Made by a program: the position numbers and the translations under genes. The notes under the pieces were generated by a model. That model worked only from the letters and a program-made list of their open reading frames with translations, searched no databases and had not been told where the DNA came from. 64,000 nt of DNA from positions 744,001-808,000 of the forward strand of contig BCJJ01000007.1 in the NCBI GenBank assembly GCA_039545355.1, in the 5' to 3' direction. Positions 50,829 to 61,956 of this stretch are shown one piece after another. Source of the DNA: Trichosporon coremiiforme (lineage: Eukaryota; Basidiomycota; Tremellomycetes; Trichosporonales; Trichosporonaceae). Positions within the stretch are counted from its first letter, which is position 1. The number at the start of each line of letters is the position of its first letter.

Positions 50829-51061
50829 TTCGATCGTTGAGAGGTGTATGCAGATGTCGAACGCAACGCAACTGTGTTCATTGGTCGGGACGGAGCGGAG
50901 GGACGGAGGAAGACTGATACGCCGAAACAGAGCATGACGTGTAAAACTGCCACCTCGCGTTTCGCAGGTGACTGGAAAGTTCAGGTGGAGGTCGCTCACA
51001 TTGCATCACCAGGTTTCTGTGAGAGCTGCATTGTGTCACGGCTCACTACATCACAAGCACC
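50829..51061. promoter_or_regulatory. Divergent promoter of QCR10 and NDUFAF5 with a CCAAT box
   Basis: The 233-bp space between the two start codons contains ATTGG at 50880-50884, a CCAAT box on the minus strand. CCAAT boxes bind the Hap2/3/5 complex, which activates respiratory genes in fungi. Both genes serve the respiratory chain. Confidence 0.5.
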
Positions 51062-52352
51062 ATGTTCGCCCGCTCAGCACTTCGGCTAGGAAACCGCCTC
51101 GCCGCGCCGTCGGCTCCGCTTCGTGCCGTCCGACCGCTTGCCCTTCCGCTGCACCGCACCTACGCGAGTCTGTCGCCCGACACCCCGCCTCCAGCCAAGG
51201 CATATGAGGTCTTCGATGAGGACGGCAAGACGCGTCAGAAGGACCGCGCGATCCTCCGTCTGAGGGAGCAGCAGGAGGCTGGAGAGCTGGAGGACCCGCA
51301 GGTTCTGGACTACATTCGCGAGGAGGTCGCCGACAGGATAACGGAGCGCATCGAGGTGCGTCGGCTACGAGAGTGCAAAAGGAGTTGGCCACTAACGTCA
51401 GGATCTGAAGACGCCCCCGGCGATCGTTGTCGAGCTGGCGTCTCATGCGGGACAGCTGACACGTATGCTCCAGGAGGTGCTTGGAGATAAGCTGCATCCG
51501 TCATCTGAGCCCGGAGGCGTCATGGGACAGGAGAAGCGGAAGTGGATCATGGTCGAGCCGTCCGGAGAGGCGCTGAACCGTGATGACGACTCGACCTTCC
51601 TCTGTGAGTCAGCTAGGCGGATTTCGTGATTGAAGCTGACAGACAGACCCGCCTGAGCGTATTCAGTGCTCGACGTCCGACTTCCTGAACAACCCCGAAC
51701 TGCAGAAGTACGCGGACAAGGTGGACGCGATCGTCAGCGCCGGCGGCCTGCACTGGGTCGGCGACATTGTCGGCGCCTTTACGCAGGCAAAGCACCTGCT
51801 CAAGCCGGACGGCGTGTTCATCGCCGCCGTGCTTGGTGGCGACACGCTGTTCGAGCTCCGCACGAGTCTCCAGCTCGCAGAGCAGGAGCGCAGGGGCGGT
51901 ATCGCCAACCGCGTCTCGCCCATGATCAGTGAGTTAACCATTCGCATGTGAACTGACACGCAGGCGCGACTGACGCCCCTTCTCTCCTGAACCGCGCCGG
52001 CTTCACGTTGACGACCGTCGATACGGACGAGATCACGATCAACTACCCCAGCATGTGGGAGCTGATGGCCGACCTGCGCGACATGGGAGAGTCCAACGCC
52101 ATCCTCGGCCGCCGTACGCACATCTCGCGTGACGTCCTTCTCGCGGCGAGCTCCATCTACCAGGGTTAGTGGCAAACAAGAGCTATATTGAAGGGTAGGC
52201 CAAAGCTGACGACAGAACTCTACGGAAACGAGGATGGCACGGTTCCGGCGACGTTCCAGATGATTTTCTTCATTGGATGGAAGCCGGCCCCGAACCAGCC
52301 CAAGCCGCTGGAGCGCGGCTCGGCCAAGACGAGCCTGAAGGACGTGTTGTAG
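51062..52352 (+). CDS. NDUFAF5: Complex I assembly factor NDUFAF5-like (methyltransferase fold)
   Basis: Exons 51062-51355, 51402-51603, 51647-51928, 51964-52164 and 52216-52352 give 371 aa. The N-terminus (MFARSALRLGNRLAAPSAPL) is a mitochondrial presequence, followed by EVFDEDGKTRQKDRA as in NDUFAF5. Later family blocks include VDAIVSAGGLHWVGDIVGAF, FIAAVLGGDTLFELRTSLQ, INYPSMWELMADLRDMGESN and TFQMIFFIGWKP. In animals this protein hydroxylates an Arg of NDUFS7 during early complex I assembly. The glycine-rich SAM motif (usually LDLGCGxG) is degenerate here, reading VVELASHAGQLTRML. Four introns of 35-51 nt all show CTGAC or CTAAC a few bases before the acceptor. Confidence 0.92.
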
Positions 52353-52580
52353 ATTGTGCGGGATGTAAGAAGTCATCAACGATTCACACATTCCTCGGAC
52401 CCGAGACGTGTCGACTCGGCACACAATCTCCGCCCTCCAACCAGCTCCCCACCCATCCTTTGCCACCCAAACCCAGATCCAAACTGACAAACGATGGCAC
52501 CTGTGCCTGCTCTGCAACTGCTGTTTGATTATGCGTGTACCCCGGGGGCTCCATGACTATCCTACAGGCGTAGATTGAAT

Positions 52581-53452
52581 CTACTTCTGCTCCTCCTCGC
52601 GCTCGATCTCGTGGATGGCCTGGCGCTTCTCGGCAAGACGCTGAGCCTTGCGCTCGCGCATGGCCTTGTTCTTGATGCGGCGGGCCTCCATCTGGTCGGC
52701 GAGGGCCTTGGTACGGAGCTTCTCGGCCTTGGCCTTGTGGATGTGCTCCATCAGGACACGCTTGTTCTTGAAAGCGTTACCCTTAGCCTTGAGGTAGAGG
52801 GAGTGGTAGCTGTAAATGTCAGCAATGGCGCACACAAAATCTCATCGGCGCAGAAGTCGTCTGCGCCCTTTTGACACTAACAGGTGCTTGTCGATCTTGC
52901 CGGACTCGCGGTACTTGCGGAGNAGACGACGGAGAACGCGCATGCGACGGAGCCAGAGGACCTTGGTGGGCATACGGGCCTCNGAGGTACCCTTGCGCTT
53001 ACCGGCACCGGTGTGACGGCCGAGACGCTTGGAGGCGGCGTGCTCACGAGTGCGGGCGCGCGAGTGGATGACGGTGGGCTTGACAATGATGTGGCCGTCC
53101 TTGAGGAGCTTGCGGACACCAGAGCGCGAGTTGGCCTGGGCGATCTCGGCAGCCTCCTGGGGGTCAAGCCAGACTGGAAATGTTAGATCAAAAGTCTCAA
53201 GACCTCATGCGAGAACAAGCCAGCTCCTCCTCCTCCAAGTTTCCTTCGTACTCGTCGTTCGCGGGGTGGTCGATGTCGCTCGCGCGGTCGTGCTCGATGT
53301 CGGTTCCCACCCTCCTGAAAACTTTCGCCGTCGATCTCCACTTCTGCTGACCCGTTCTCGCCCAACTTTTGACACTCACTCTTGCGCTTGCCGACGCCGG
53401 CAACGGAGGCGGCGAGGCGCTTCTGGATGCTGAGGTTGCTGCTAGACGACAT
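52581..53452 (-). CDS. RPL19: 60S ribosomal protein L19 (eL19)
   Basis: Exons 53452-53380, 53173-52882 and 52809-52581 give 197 aa. The family core is clear: [81 protein letters not shown] and [12 protein letters not shown], with a basic helical C-terminal tail that crosses to the small subunit as an intersubunit bridge. Intron 1 is 206 nt and intron 2 is 72 nt. Two isolated Ns (52923, 52983) both fall at third codon positions (Leu CTN, Ser TCN). Confidence 0.96.
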
Positions 53453-54338
53453 AGCTGCTTTTGGGGGTCGTGGCCTTGCTGGTTAAGGAGCAAAGAAAGG
53501 TGGTAGATGGTGGTAGACAACGACCAGCACAGCGAGGGCTGGGAGTGTCTGCGTCGGGAGGGGTGCTAGGGGAAGGGGATTTGGTCCCGTCTCACCGTAG
53601 AAGTCACGTCTTGTGAACACAGCCAACCACCCGCACGTGGGGCAGTTTGTGAAGTAAAATCCGAAAAATGCATGAATCTTCGTCGTTCTTTCGGCGTTAA
53701 GCCACGTGGTTGTTATCTGATCTGTGCCTGAGATTATCTACTCTGGACCACGCTCGATGCATGAACAACATCTGTCGAAGGACCGAAGACGTTCGACACC
53801 CAGTTCGCCATCCGCAGACGAGTGCTCGCCACGACGATGCCCCACCACATCGATCGTCTGAGACAGGCTGACCGGCTCGGCCGGGTGCGCAGCACTAGCG
53901 CTTCGGTGGTCGTTCCTGCCCCCTTGCTGATCGTTGCGCCCCTCCAGGCCCGGAGCTCAACCGTCCACGGCGTACTGGGTGGCTATGGCAAGCATGCATG
54001 CTCAGCGTTCGCTCGGCTCTCAGGCGTATCAGATATCGTCATGGATGGCTGCTCGATGCTTAGGTGCAAACTTCCCTCACTTCTATCCAGCTCTCGCGAC
54101 ACCGCTCACATTGAGACTCACGACGCCGTGCAGCTTGCAGCAGACTCCATCCCTGCGGCCTGCACCCAAAGCCCAGGCACCCAGGTCCGCCGCCGGCCAT
54201 CACCGTGGTCACGGCGGTATGTGCAGCAGAAGCGGTCTCCAAATACAGACGTCTGTATTCTGCAGCGCACTCAACTGCCGATGCTGCCGTAGCTAACGTC
54301 CCCCACTCACATCGCTACAAACAGTCAGCCTCAAGCCA
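53453..54338. other. Intergenic upstream of RPL19
   Basis: This is the RPL19 promoter and leader; the first ~100 bases on the minus strand are CT-rich, as in ribosomal-protein leaders. No other exon is supported. Confidence 0.5.
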
Positions 54339-56087
54339 TCACTGACTACAGTCATTGCATATCCTGGTCTGGTACAGAACTGAGCATCTCGTAGATAACC
54401 AGTTGGAGTTGGAGATCGCTCTTTCTCGGGACGCTTTGTCAGCTGCGTACACGTGCGTGGGGATGGGCAGTGTGCAACGACCGCCGCGAACCCGGCGGCG
54501 GCGGGGCTGGGTGCCAGTTTTGTAACGGTCCTTGGCCTCAAGCTTAGTCTCGAATCCATCGAAATCGGGAGCGCTGGACGTCTGCTCATCCTCGGTCTCG
54601 GACTCGTCGGATCTCCAAAGGTAGTTGTCGTCTGAGCCCTCGGACCTGGTTGCCGACCCCGTGTCGTCGGCATCTGACGTATCGTCCGTCAGTTCTGGAG
54701 TTGAAACCGTGGCTGACGTTCCCTGGTTCGGCAGCGTGTCGCCGGAGTGGCAGAGTTCGATTTGCGGCGCAGAGTGCCATAAGCCTCTCCTCAGCCGTTG
54801 TCAGTTTGCGCCTGGAGGCGGGAAGACCTCTCTCGACGAGAAGATCGCGGAACTGTTGGACAGAGTCTCGCATCTCTTCGAGAACTCCCAAGAGAGCCGA
54901 GCATCGCCAAAAGGAGCGGAGACGGTTTACCGCCCACAGCTCGAACGCAGCGTTCTGGTCGGGGCCCGAGAACGAGAAGGGGCGATCGTGCACACTGTGT
55001 GCAAGCATGGAAGTGGCCAGGGGGTGGTTGGTCCACCCTAAGACCGCGGGCAGCCCGGTCGCCACATCTCGCACCCCGAAGGTGCCGCCTGCCCGGGGTA
55101 GCGCTGGTTCTTGGCCACCCTCAGCCAGAAGCTGTAGAGGGCCATCTCGTCGTCCGCGGAGCGGAGTGCGTGGCGAGCACCACTGAACTCCTCCATACGC
55201 CTCAGAGCGCCGCAGAGCAGCCTGGCAATCTGCTTGGTGGTAGTCTCGGGACCAAAGAAAAGAGTAGGCACTTCGTTCCTATTGCGAGGCATGCCGTCGG
55301 CGTCCATGTGCGGAGCTTCGGAGAGGAGCTTCTCCGCAACCTCGTCGACCCTTTGCGGGTCGGGGCGAGCCGACGTCCTCCCACAGCCAGTCTCTCATGG
55401 TGTTGATCTCAGCCATGACCCGGGTCTTCTGCCCCGGGGTCAGATGCTTAGGCTGGCACGGGGCAACGTCTGGTTGCCGCAAACCAGTTCATCAACCCTG
55501 CGATCCCGTCCACATCGACCTCGAACCCGTCCTCCTGATTCACCTCGAGTAAGGAGACGCAGGTGAACAAGGCGAACTCCTACCAGCTGGTGCGTTCAGG
55601 AAGTTGAACGCGTGGGAGACCGCGCGCACATTGTGTGGCCCGTGCTGGGGGTAGGCGGCCAGCGCGTTGGTATTGTTGGCCACGTGAATCTGGTCTCTCA
55701 AGTCCGGGTTGATCCTTGCAGCCCTCATGCGATGCTCAAAGTTAAGCAGGCGTTGCACCTGGGAATGCACGAGATCCGTCTCGGCAATGTAGTCCGTGAC
55801 ACTGAATGGCGATCGCTTGCCGAGCCACTCCTTGATCTCTGCCGTGGAGGGCATTGCCTCCGGTGCTGGCATGGGGTCGAGCAGCTTCCTATCAGCATCG
55901 GTCTAATGGTCTCACTTACTGTGTCCATGGACGCAGCCTTTGGAGGGCACTCGAACCAGCGGTACGAGCGTTGAATGTCCCGCTTGATGCAGCTCTCGAG
56001 CGAGTCCTTGAGAGAATCCTTTCCCTTGTACCCGCTCTTGCGCTGGCTGTCCAGCTTGTTCAACAGCCATTGAGGGGACACGTATTG
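54339..56087 (-). pseudogene. Decayed lineage-specific gene with six frame switches
   Basis: A nearly continuous coding signal runs on the minus strand but jumps frame six times, at roughly 55.90, 55.58, 55.48, 55.36, 55.07 and 54.75 kb. The changes are +1, +1, -1, +1, -1 and -1, so the net shift is zero and the original frame is regained before the stop at 54339. Recognisable pieces in order begin with QYVSPQWLLNKLDSQ after an acceptor (TTAATCTTAG), then MPSTAEIKEWLGKRSPF, FALFTCVSLLEVNQEDGF, LTPGQKTRVMAEINTMRDWL, EVPTLFFGPETTTKQIARLL, FELWAVNRLRSFWRCSALL, and an acidic Ser/Thr/Asp-rich end (DESETEDEQTSS). No splice sites explain the jumps. I do not recognise the family. A first exon may lie near 56692 but I could not connect it. 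Sequencing error is possible but six indels in 1.7 kb is many. Confidence 0.65.
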
Positions 56088-56865
56088 CTAAGATTAAAGG
56101 GGCGGGGGTAGGATACGAATTAGGGATGGGGAGGCTTTCGTAATTGTTATAAGTAAGCACATCACTAAGTTGGGGGCGACCTGTCGCTTGGGAGCCGGCG
56201 CCGGAGGGGGAGGGGGCAGCTACGAGAGATCATTTCCCAGGGGGCAGCTACGAGAGATCATTTCCCACCCTCAGACCTTTGGCTGCCGCAGCGCACGCCA
56301 GGGAGGTCTGAGAGGATAGCCTCAGTATGCCAGGGAGGTCCAGGGGGGCAGCTACAGAGGAACATGTCAACCGGAAGCTGGGCAGAGGATGTAGAAAGCG
56401 GGGATGAAGGGGGTGGTAAGAGGAAATGCGAACAAGCTGAACATCGCTTGGCGGCGGCTGCCACATGACGAAAGGGACATGGTGGATGCGGAGTAGAGTG
56501 GGTTGGTAGAGTTAAGTGGTGAGAGGGGGAAAAGAGGCATTGAGGGTGCTGTCTGACAACCCCCGTGGAAAGGGAAAGCTTCACGAACGGGCGTGGGATA
56601 TCGGCGATCATTGTGTCCCAGGCTCCGCCGATCGACGTCGGCTTCGAGGGACGGTCGGTCATTAGGAGAGGTTCATTGCGAGGAGATGACATTGTTCGAC
56701 TCCGTCATAGCGACAGTCTATATAAACTGTCAGAACAGCTCGGAGACCTTCGACAGAGTGGTCGTCAAAGCATTAGCATTGCCACCCCAGCTAATCAGAC
56801 CAGGTGAGTAGGCAGCGGGAGAGTTGGAGCTAATGTGGCAGAGCCTCCTCCGTCTATCCCCGAAA
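56088..56865. other. Region between two broken genes
   Basis: It contains the 28-bp tandem duplication at 56212-56267 and a related partial copy near 56344. A minus-strand frame starting at 56692 (MSSPRNEPLLMTDRPS) may be the first exon of the pseudogene. A plausible 5' UTR intron of the next plus-strand gene runs from about 56801 to 56840 (GTGAGTAGGC to TGTGGCAG). Confidence 0.4.
56212..56267. repeat. Perfect 28-bp tandem duplication
   Basis: Copies at 56212-56239 and 56240-56267 begin GGGGGCAGCTACGAGAGATC. A degenerate third copy (GGGGGGCAGCTAC) lies at about 56344. Confidence 0.9.
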
Positions 56866-57404
56866 ATGCTTCCTGCCACCGCCCTACTCCTCCTGGCCAC
56901 CGCGGCACACGCCCGCCTCTGGGGCTGGGAACGAAAGTTTTCCATCGTGGCCCGATTCAAGAAGAGAGACTACACCCCGAGCGAGAACACGCGCCTCGAC
57001 CCATCCCGCATGCGCGCCGAGGTCGACCTGGGCGCGCACCTCGATCTCGTCGCGCTTGACTCCTGCCCCGGCTTCGACAGCCACTGCACGGGGTACAGCC
57101 AGCGGCTGCAAAAGTTTGACCGGACGGGAAACACGTGGACAAGACGATCAAGAACTGGCAGGCCATCTCGCCGACGTCGGGTAACTATGACTGGGCGCGG
57201 ATCGAGCGCATCCACTCGGCGTGGATCGACTTGTGGGCCCGCGGGGACGGGCGCTGGGACATTTACGAGAACGGCAAGGACGGCAAGGCGACCGGGGCCC
57301 TTGGGTTCTGCGAGATGCCCGTCGACGCTGAGAAGGTGCTCGCGAGGACGTGTCCCGGCTCAACCGACGATACCGTCATCTCCCTCACTTGCTTCCTGTA
57401 TTAG
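56866..57404 (+). pseudogene. Small secreted protein gene with one frameshift
   Basis: The ATG at 56866 opens a frame with a clear signal peptide (MLPATALLLLATAAHA) and about 85 good codons (ending near SQRLQKFD at ~57120). Coding then continues in another frame with DKTIKNWQAISPTSGNYDW and ends CPGSTDDTVISLTCFLY at the stop at 57404. The two halves are adjacent, no GT-AG intron of workable length joins them, and both carry the local codon bias, so one small indel broke a protein of about 180 aa. It has several Cys residues and a secreted character. I know no family for it. A sequencing error at ~57120-57130 would restore it, so pseudogene status is provisional. Confidence 0.6.
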
Positions 57405-57460
57405 CGGTCATGATGCATAAGATCACCTGTACAATGAGTCCCAATCTATGGCTGTATGTG

Positions 57461-59422
57461 TCACTCCTCCTCCTCCCATTCCGTCTCCTCCTTGTCGACA
57501 TCGTCCTTCCACTGGAGATCGTCAGTTTTCATCTTGCACGTCGGGTCAGCTGCACTCACCCTGTCGGACAGACCGTGGAAGACGAGCTGCCGTCCACCAG
57601 TTTTCCACGTCTCGTACCCCGCGCCCCAGTACCACAGGTTCTCACCGGGGATGTACTTGACAGACCCCGAACCAGGGAGCATGGGGAAGTACTGACGGAT
57701 GTACTCGATCATGCGGTCAATGGCGAACTCGGGCGCCTGGAACGCGCCCTCCTGCAGGATGAGGACGTCGCCGACGCGGACGGGCCCGCGAATGCCGCGC
57801 AGCTTGTCCGGCGTAACGCCATAGCGCACGAGGAGGTATCGCAGGATCGCATCCGAGAAGACGCCGGTACCACTGAGACTGAGCGCGTCGAGACGCTCGT
57901 TGTCCCCCGCACCCTCCGCGTCCACCATGTCCACGATCGTCGTCACGGTGTCGAGGAATATCGGGTGGAACGGCTTGGCCTGGAAATGTCAGTTACAGCA
58001 ATAAAAGCTAACTCACAGCAATGAGGTAGCGCTCAAACTGCAGACTACGGCCGTAGTCGCTCTGCCGCGCTGAATCCTTCAGCAGCCCTAAGGACCATTG
58101 CGTCCACCGCCGAAGCTTAATCGTGCTCTCCGAGTCCCACGCGATGGACACGACGACGTTGATGTCCGGGCTCAACAGCGAGGTCTGGTCGTACGGCGGG
58201 CCGCGCACGTCTGTCCGTCGATGACCGTGGTACACCGGGATGTGCTTCTGACCCTTGGGCAGCGTCGACTTCTTCGGCGGCGCACACTTGCCGTCCTTGT
58301 CGTTGTCGTCGCAGTCCTCCCCAGCGTCGGCCTTCTTGTCCTTCGCTTTAGGCTCCTCCTTCTTCGGCTCCACCTTCTCCACCTTCTTCTCCTCCTTCAC
58401 CTCCTTCTTCTCCTTGCCTTGAGTCTCCTTGGTCGCGGCGTCCTTGCTGTCGTCGGCCTTCTCCTCCTTCCCAACAGGTGACCGCTTCTCCCATACTCTG
58501 CGGTGGCTTGCGTCGGCCGCCTCGTGCGACTTGAGAATCCGCTCGACGACCTCCAGGTCCGGATGCAGCACCGAGCGTGCCTCGATACCCCACAGATACG
58601 GGTGCGCTATCGGTGATGTGTCCGAGTCGGCGTACACGCCTCCCTCGAACAGCATGCTCATATACCTATTGTCAGCTTGCATCAGGTATTCGAAGCTCAC
58701 CTGTAGATATCCGCTCGCAGGGCCGCAGACATCTTCTTCCACTTGGTCGGCCACACGCCGTTGCCGTACATGATGTTGCTCTCTCCGATCCACCTGGACA
58801 TTTGCGCGTTGATGCGGTGGTCGTCCGCGACGTCGACCTTCCAATTCGCGCCGTCTCGTGCCGGTGCCGCCCACTCCGCTTCGGGGAGGAGGTCAGCGAG
58901 ACTCTCGTCCAGCGGCAGGGGGAGCAGGGCAGCCCACATTCGGAACAGGTCCGGGATGCCGGATCCAGCGAGCTTGTCCGTCGAGATAAGATTCGGCGGG
59001 AAGCTGCTGATGAGGGGATGCTGGTGCGTCGCGATCTTCTCGACGGTCGCGCGGAGTTCACGGAGATACGGCGAGTCGCTCATGGCGACCTGAAGCTGCC
59101 ACTGGAGGCGCTTCACGTACTCCTCCGAACTGGGCGAGAGGGTGTAGTTGCCTTTGGGGAATTTCGGCGGGGCGAGGAGGTCGCGCGCTGCTCGCTCGGG
59201 GTCGTAGCCTGCGTCGTTGATGATGCGCATGCGGATCTTCTCATGCTCGGCAGAGACCTGCGCCAGCGTCGACGCGTACATGTCGGTGAGGGCTTCGTCG
59301 TCGATGGTCAGTAGCTGCCGCTCGACGGGCCACTGGTAGATGAGGACTGCACCCACGACGACCAGGACGAGGACCTTGGCCAGTGTCGCGGCCCGAAACC
59401 CTCGGATCAGGACACGCGGCAT
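57461..59422 (-). CDS. GT32-family glycosyltransferase, Och1-like
   Basis: Exons 59422-58701, 58665-58017 and 57979-57461 give about 629 aa. It is a type II membrane protein: a short basic N-terminus, then a helix (VLVLVVVGAVLIYQW) at about residues 16-32. The GT32 sugar-donor motif appears as FEGGVYADSDTSPIAHPYLW, where the DxD Asp residues bind the metal and the nucleotide sugar. Fungal GT32 enzymes such as Och1 add alpha-1,6-mannose or related sugars to N-glycans in the Golgi. A ~60-residue Lys/Glu/Asp-rich insertion (about residues 310-370) splits the catalytic domain and is unusual. The C-terminus is also acidic (ending EEEE). The start is set at 59422, the first ATG before the membrane helix. 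Confidence 0.85.
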
Positions 59423-60854
59423 CGTGGGTGGATCGCAGCCACTGGGAAGAGAATGAAAGGGTTGGTTAGTTTGTGGTGAAGGAGTGTGTCGCAACAAAAT
59501 GATGATTGAGACCCGCGACGTGCGACCTGAGACCTGCCGTCGCGTAGTGAAGGCCCAATGATGGAGGCGGCGTACCCCACGGGGAAATTAACCCTGCACC
59601 AAGGGCGATATTTCACAGTAGCTGGGTCGATCAGCTGATGGACGGAGAGCGCAGGGCCATGCTCTGACTGCGGATACGTAAAGAGATGCGATAGATAAGC
59701 TAGTGGGCGATGCGATCACTGGGAGATGCATTTCCTGCATGAGCTGATTGCGCCGTGCTGATGAATGCTTGAACGGCAGTCGTCGAGTCGTCCGGGTGGC
59801 CGATGACCGCTTGCGCGCTCGGAGGGGTGCTCGCTGGATAGACAGGCACCCCTGTCTTTCCCAAGCTTGATTCCCGGATCCGCGGCGCACAGTTCACCCG
59901 TGAGAATGTGAGCATGCGCAGTACGGGCCAGTCCGCCGGCGTGCTGAAGCATGTCCGTCGCCATCGTCAAGGAAATGAGCACTCTGAAACCGCAACCCCC
60001 GGTGACAGGTTACAGCCTGCTACGCGGGTGTGCTGTGGCAACGACTGCATGCTGTGGCATGTGGACGGAGCACGTACTGCGCCCATGTGCTGCAGTCAAG
60101 GTCACAACATATCCATCGCAGAGCAGGACACAATGCACGGTCGAGCACGTTCTGAGCGCCACTACGCACGACACACCGTCCGCACCGCTAACTGTTAGCT
60201 GGCTACTAGGCTAGCTGATGAGGCACTGGTCGGGGCGCAAAGATGTGGCTGGCGAGCTGCGACGGCGAGCCGTCCACACACGGCTGCGAGCACATCGCGA
60301 TCAGCACTACCAGAAACAGCGCTCAGGAGGTTTTAGTTACTCGGTGTGGCAGCTACCCAGGTCGTCCTATCCATATCCAACATCGTCCCTATGCATCTTC
60401 TGCATCGCTACGTCTGTATGCATCGCAGCACGTTCAGGGCTAGTTCTCCTCGATAGAGACGCGGGAAGATGCCACGTGGTAAACTCCGACGCATTGAAAC
60501 GCCGAAGGTGGCATCAAAGTGTCATCAAACTTCAGCGACCAATGCACGTGATCTTAGCAGCGAGGCGGAGTCCGCCTGGCCAGGGGTGTGGGCGTGCACC
60601 GTTGTCGATTTCTCACGAGCCTTCATACAGGTCTTCTTTACCCGTCAACCTTTCCTAGACAAAAGTAAGTCCCCAGCACCCCCGCGACGACGACACCCTA
60701 CGCAAGGACTACGAACGCGTATCCAACGACGTCAACGCCATTTCCGTCAAACCGCAGAACCTCGAACTTCAAATTCGAGGTCACCAACCCACCCGTCGCC
60801 TTAAAACCTTCAAATTCTCGAACACGACAGCTAACATCTCGCCAGAAAAAAAAG
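59423..60854. other. Divergent intergenic region between the GT32 gene and RPS7
   Basis: It carries both promoters. No supported exon, RNA gene or repeat is visible. The last 60 bases before RPS7 include an A-rich leader. Confidence 0.5.
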
Positions 60855-61956
60855 ATGTCGTTCCAGTCGAAGATCTACCGGTTAGTATCAGAAATCGAGA
60901 CGTCGGATTGCGAAGCGATGCGTTTGGAGCGGACGGGGCGTTCTGGACCCAAGTTGAAGACGGAACCGGTCGGGATATTGGTTGGAGATCGTCTGAGATC
61001 GTCCTCCGGTCGCCCCCAGAGCGCCATGGCAGCGCGGGTGTACCGTGTTGGACGAAGAACGCAGAAGGAGCAGCCGACGTCACGTCCACATTGTTTGATC
61101 CTCGCTAACCTCTTAGCACTGCCAACGCTCCTCGCACTGCCCCCACCGAGGTTGAGCAGCAGATTGCCCAGGCTCTCCTGGACCTCCAGAACAACGTTCC
61201 TGAGCTCCAGTCCGAGCTTGCTCCCCTCCAGATCGCCTCTGCCCGTGAGGTCGACGTCAAGGGCGGCAAGAAGGCCATTGTTGTCTTTGTCCCCGTTCCC
61301 CAGCTGAAGGCTTTCCACAAGATCCAGCAGCGGTAAGTTGTCTTGTTCTCATCTCATTCCCCGAGTATCCTGAATCCTGCACGGAGCGGCGGGGGTAGTA
61401 GGAGGTCTTTTTCAAGATCACCTCCCTTTGGCTTGCACCTGGGTGGATGGTGCCGGGTTTGACGGTCCCGCATGTGATACTGATATGCCTTCTCTCATTC
61501 GTAACGGCAACATCGCAACTTCAAACCCCGTGAAAACATAAAACTTCGACCGTTCCATCGCGACTTTACGTCCCGCGCTACCTCAAAATTCGAAAATACA
61601 GCCTCACCCGTGAGCTCGAGAAGAAGCTCTCCGACAAGTACGTCGTTTTCATCGGCCAGCGCCGTGTCCTCCCCAAGGAGTCGCGCAAGTCGAACGCCAA
61701 GCTCGGCCAGAAGCGCCCCCGTTCGCGCACTCTCTCTGCCGTCCAGGACGCCACCCTCGACGACCTCGTTTTCCCCTCCGAGATCACCGGCCGCCGCACC
61801 CGCGTTGCCCAGGACGGTGCCAAGCTCGGCAAGGCCTACCTTGACGCCAAGGACCAGAACCTCCTCGAGTACAAGCTCGACGCCTTCTCGTCCATCTACC
61901 GCGCTCTCTGCGGCAAGGAGATCGTCTTCGAGTTCCCCGTCCAGGCCTCCGACTAA
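60855..61956 (+). CDS. RPS7: 40S ribosomal protein S7 (eS7)
   Basis: Exons 60855-60880, 61117-61332 and 61602-61956 give 198 aa. Exon 1 has just 26 nt (MSFQSKIY and part of Arg); exon 2 begins in phase with [20 protein letters not shown]. Family blocks include [40 protein letters not shown], the [13 protein letters not shown] segment, [14 protein letters not shown] and [20 protein letters not shown]. It is a small-subunit protein needed for 18S rRNA maturation. Introns of 236 and 269 nt are long compared with most here, as is common in ribosomal protein genes, and could host a small RNA, though I identify none. Confidence 0.96.

Noticed and set aside
55038..55307. Homeodomain mating-type (SXI/HD) gene as identity of the broken gene at 54.3-56.1 kb
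   Set aside because: None of the seven frame segments contains the WFxNxR homeodomain core or similar spacing.
61333..61601. Box C/D snoRNA inside RPS7 intron 2 (TGATACTGA-like motif)
   Set aside because: No proper box C (RTGATGA), no terminal stem, and no paired box D at suitable distance.
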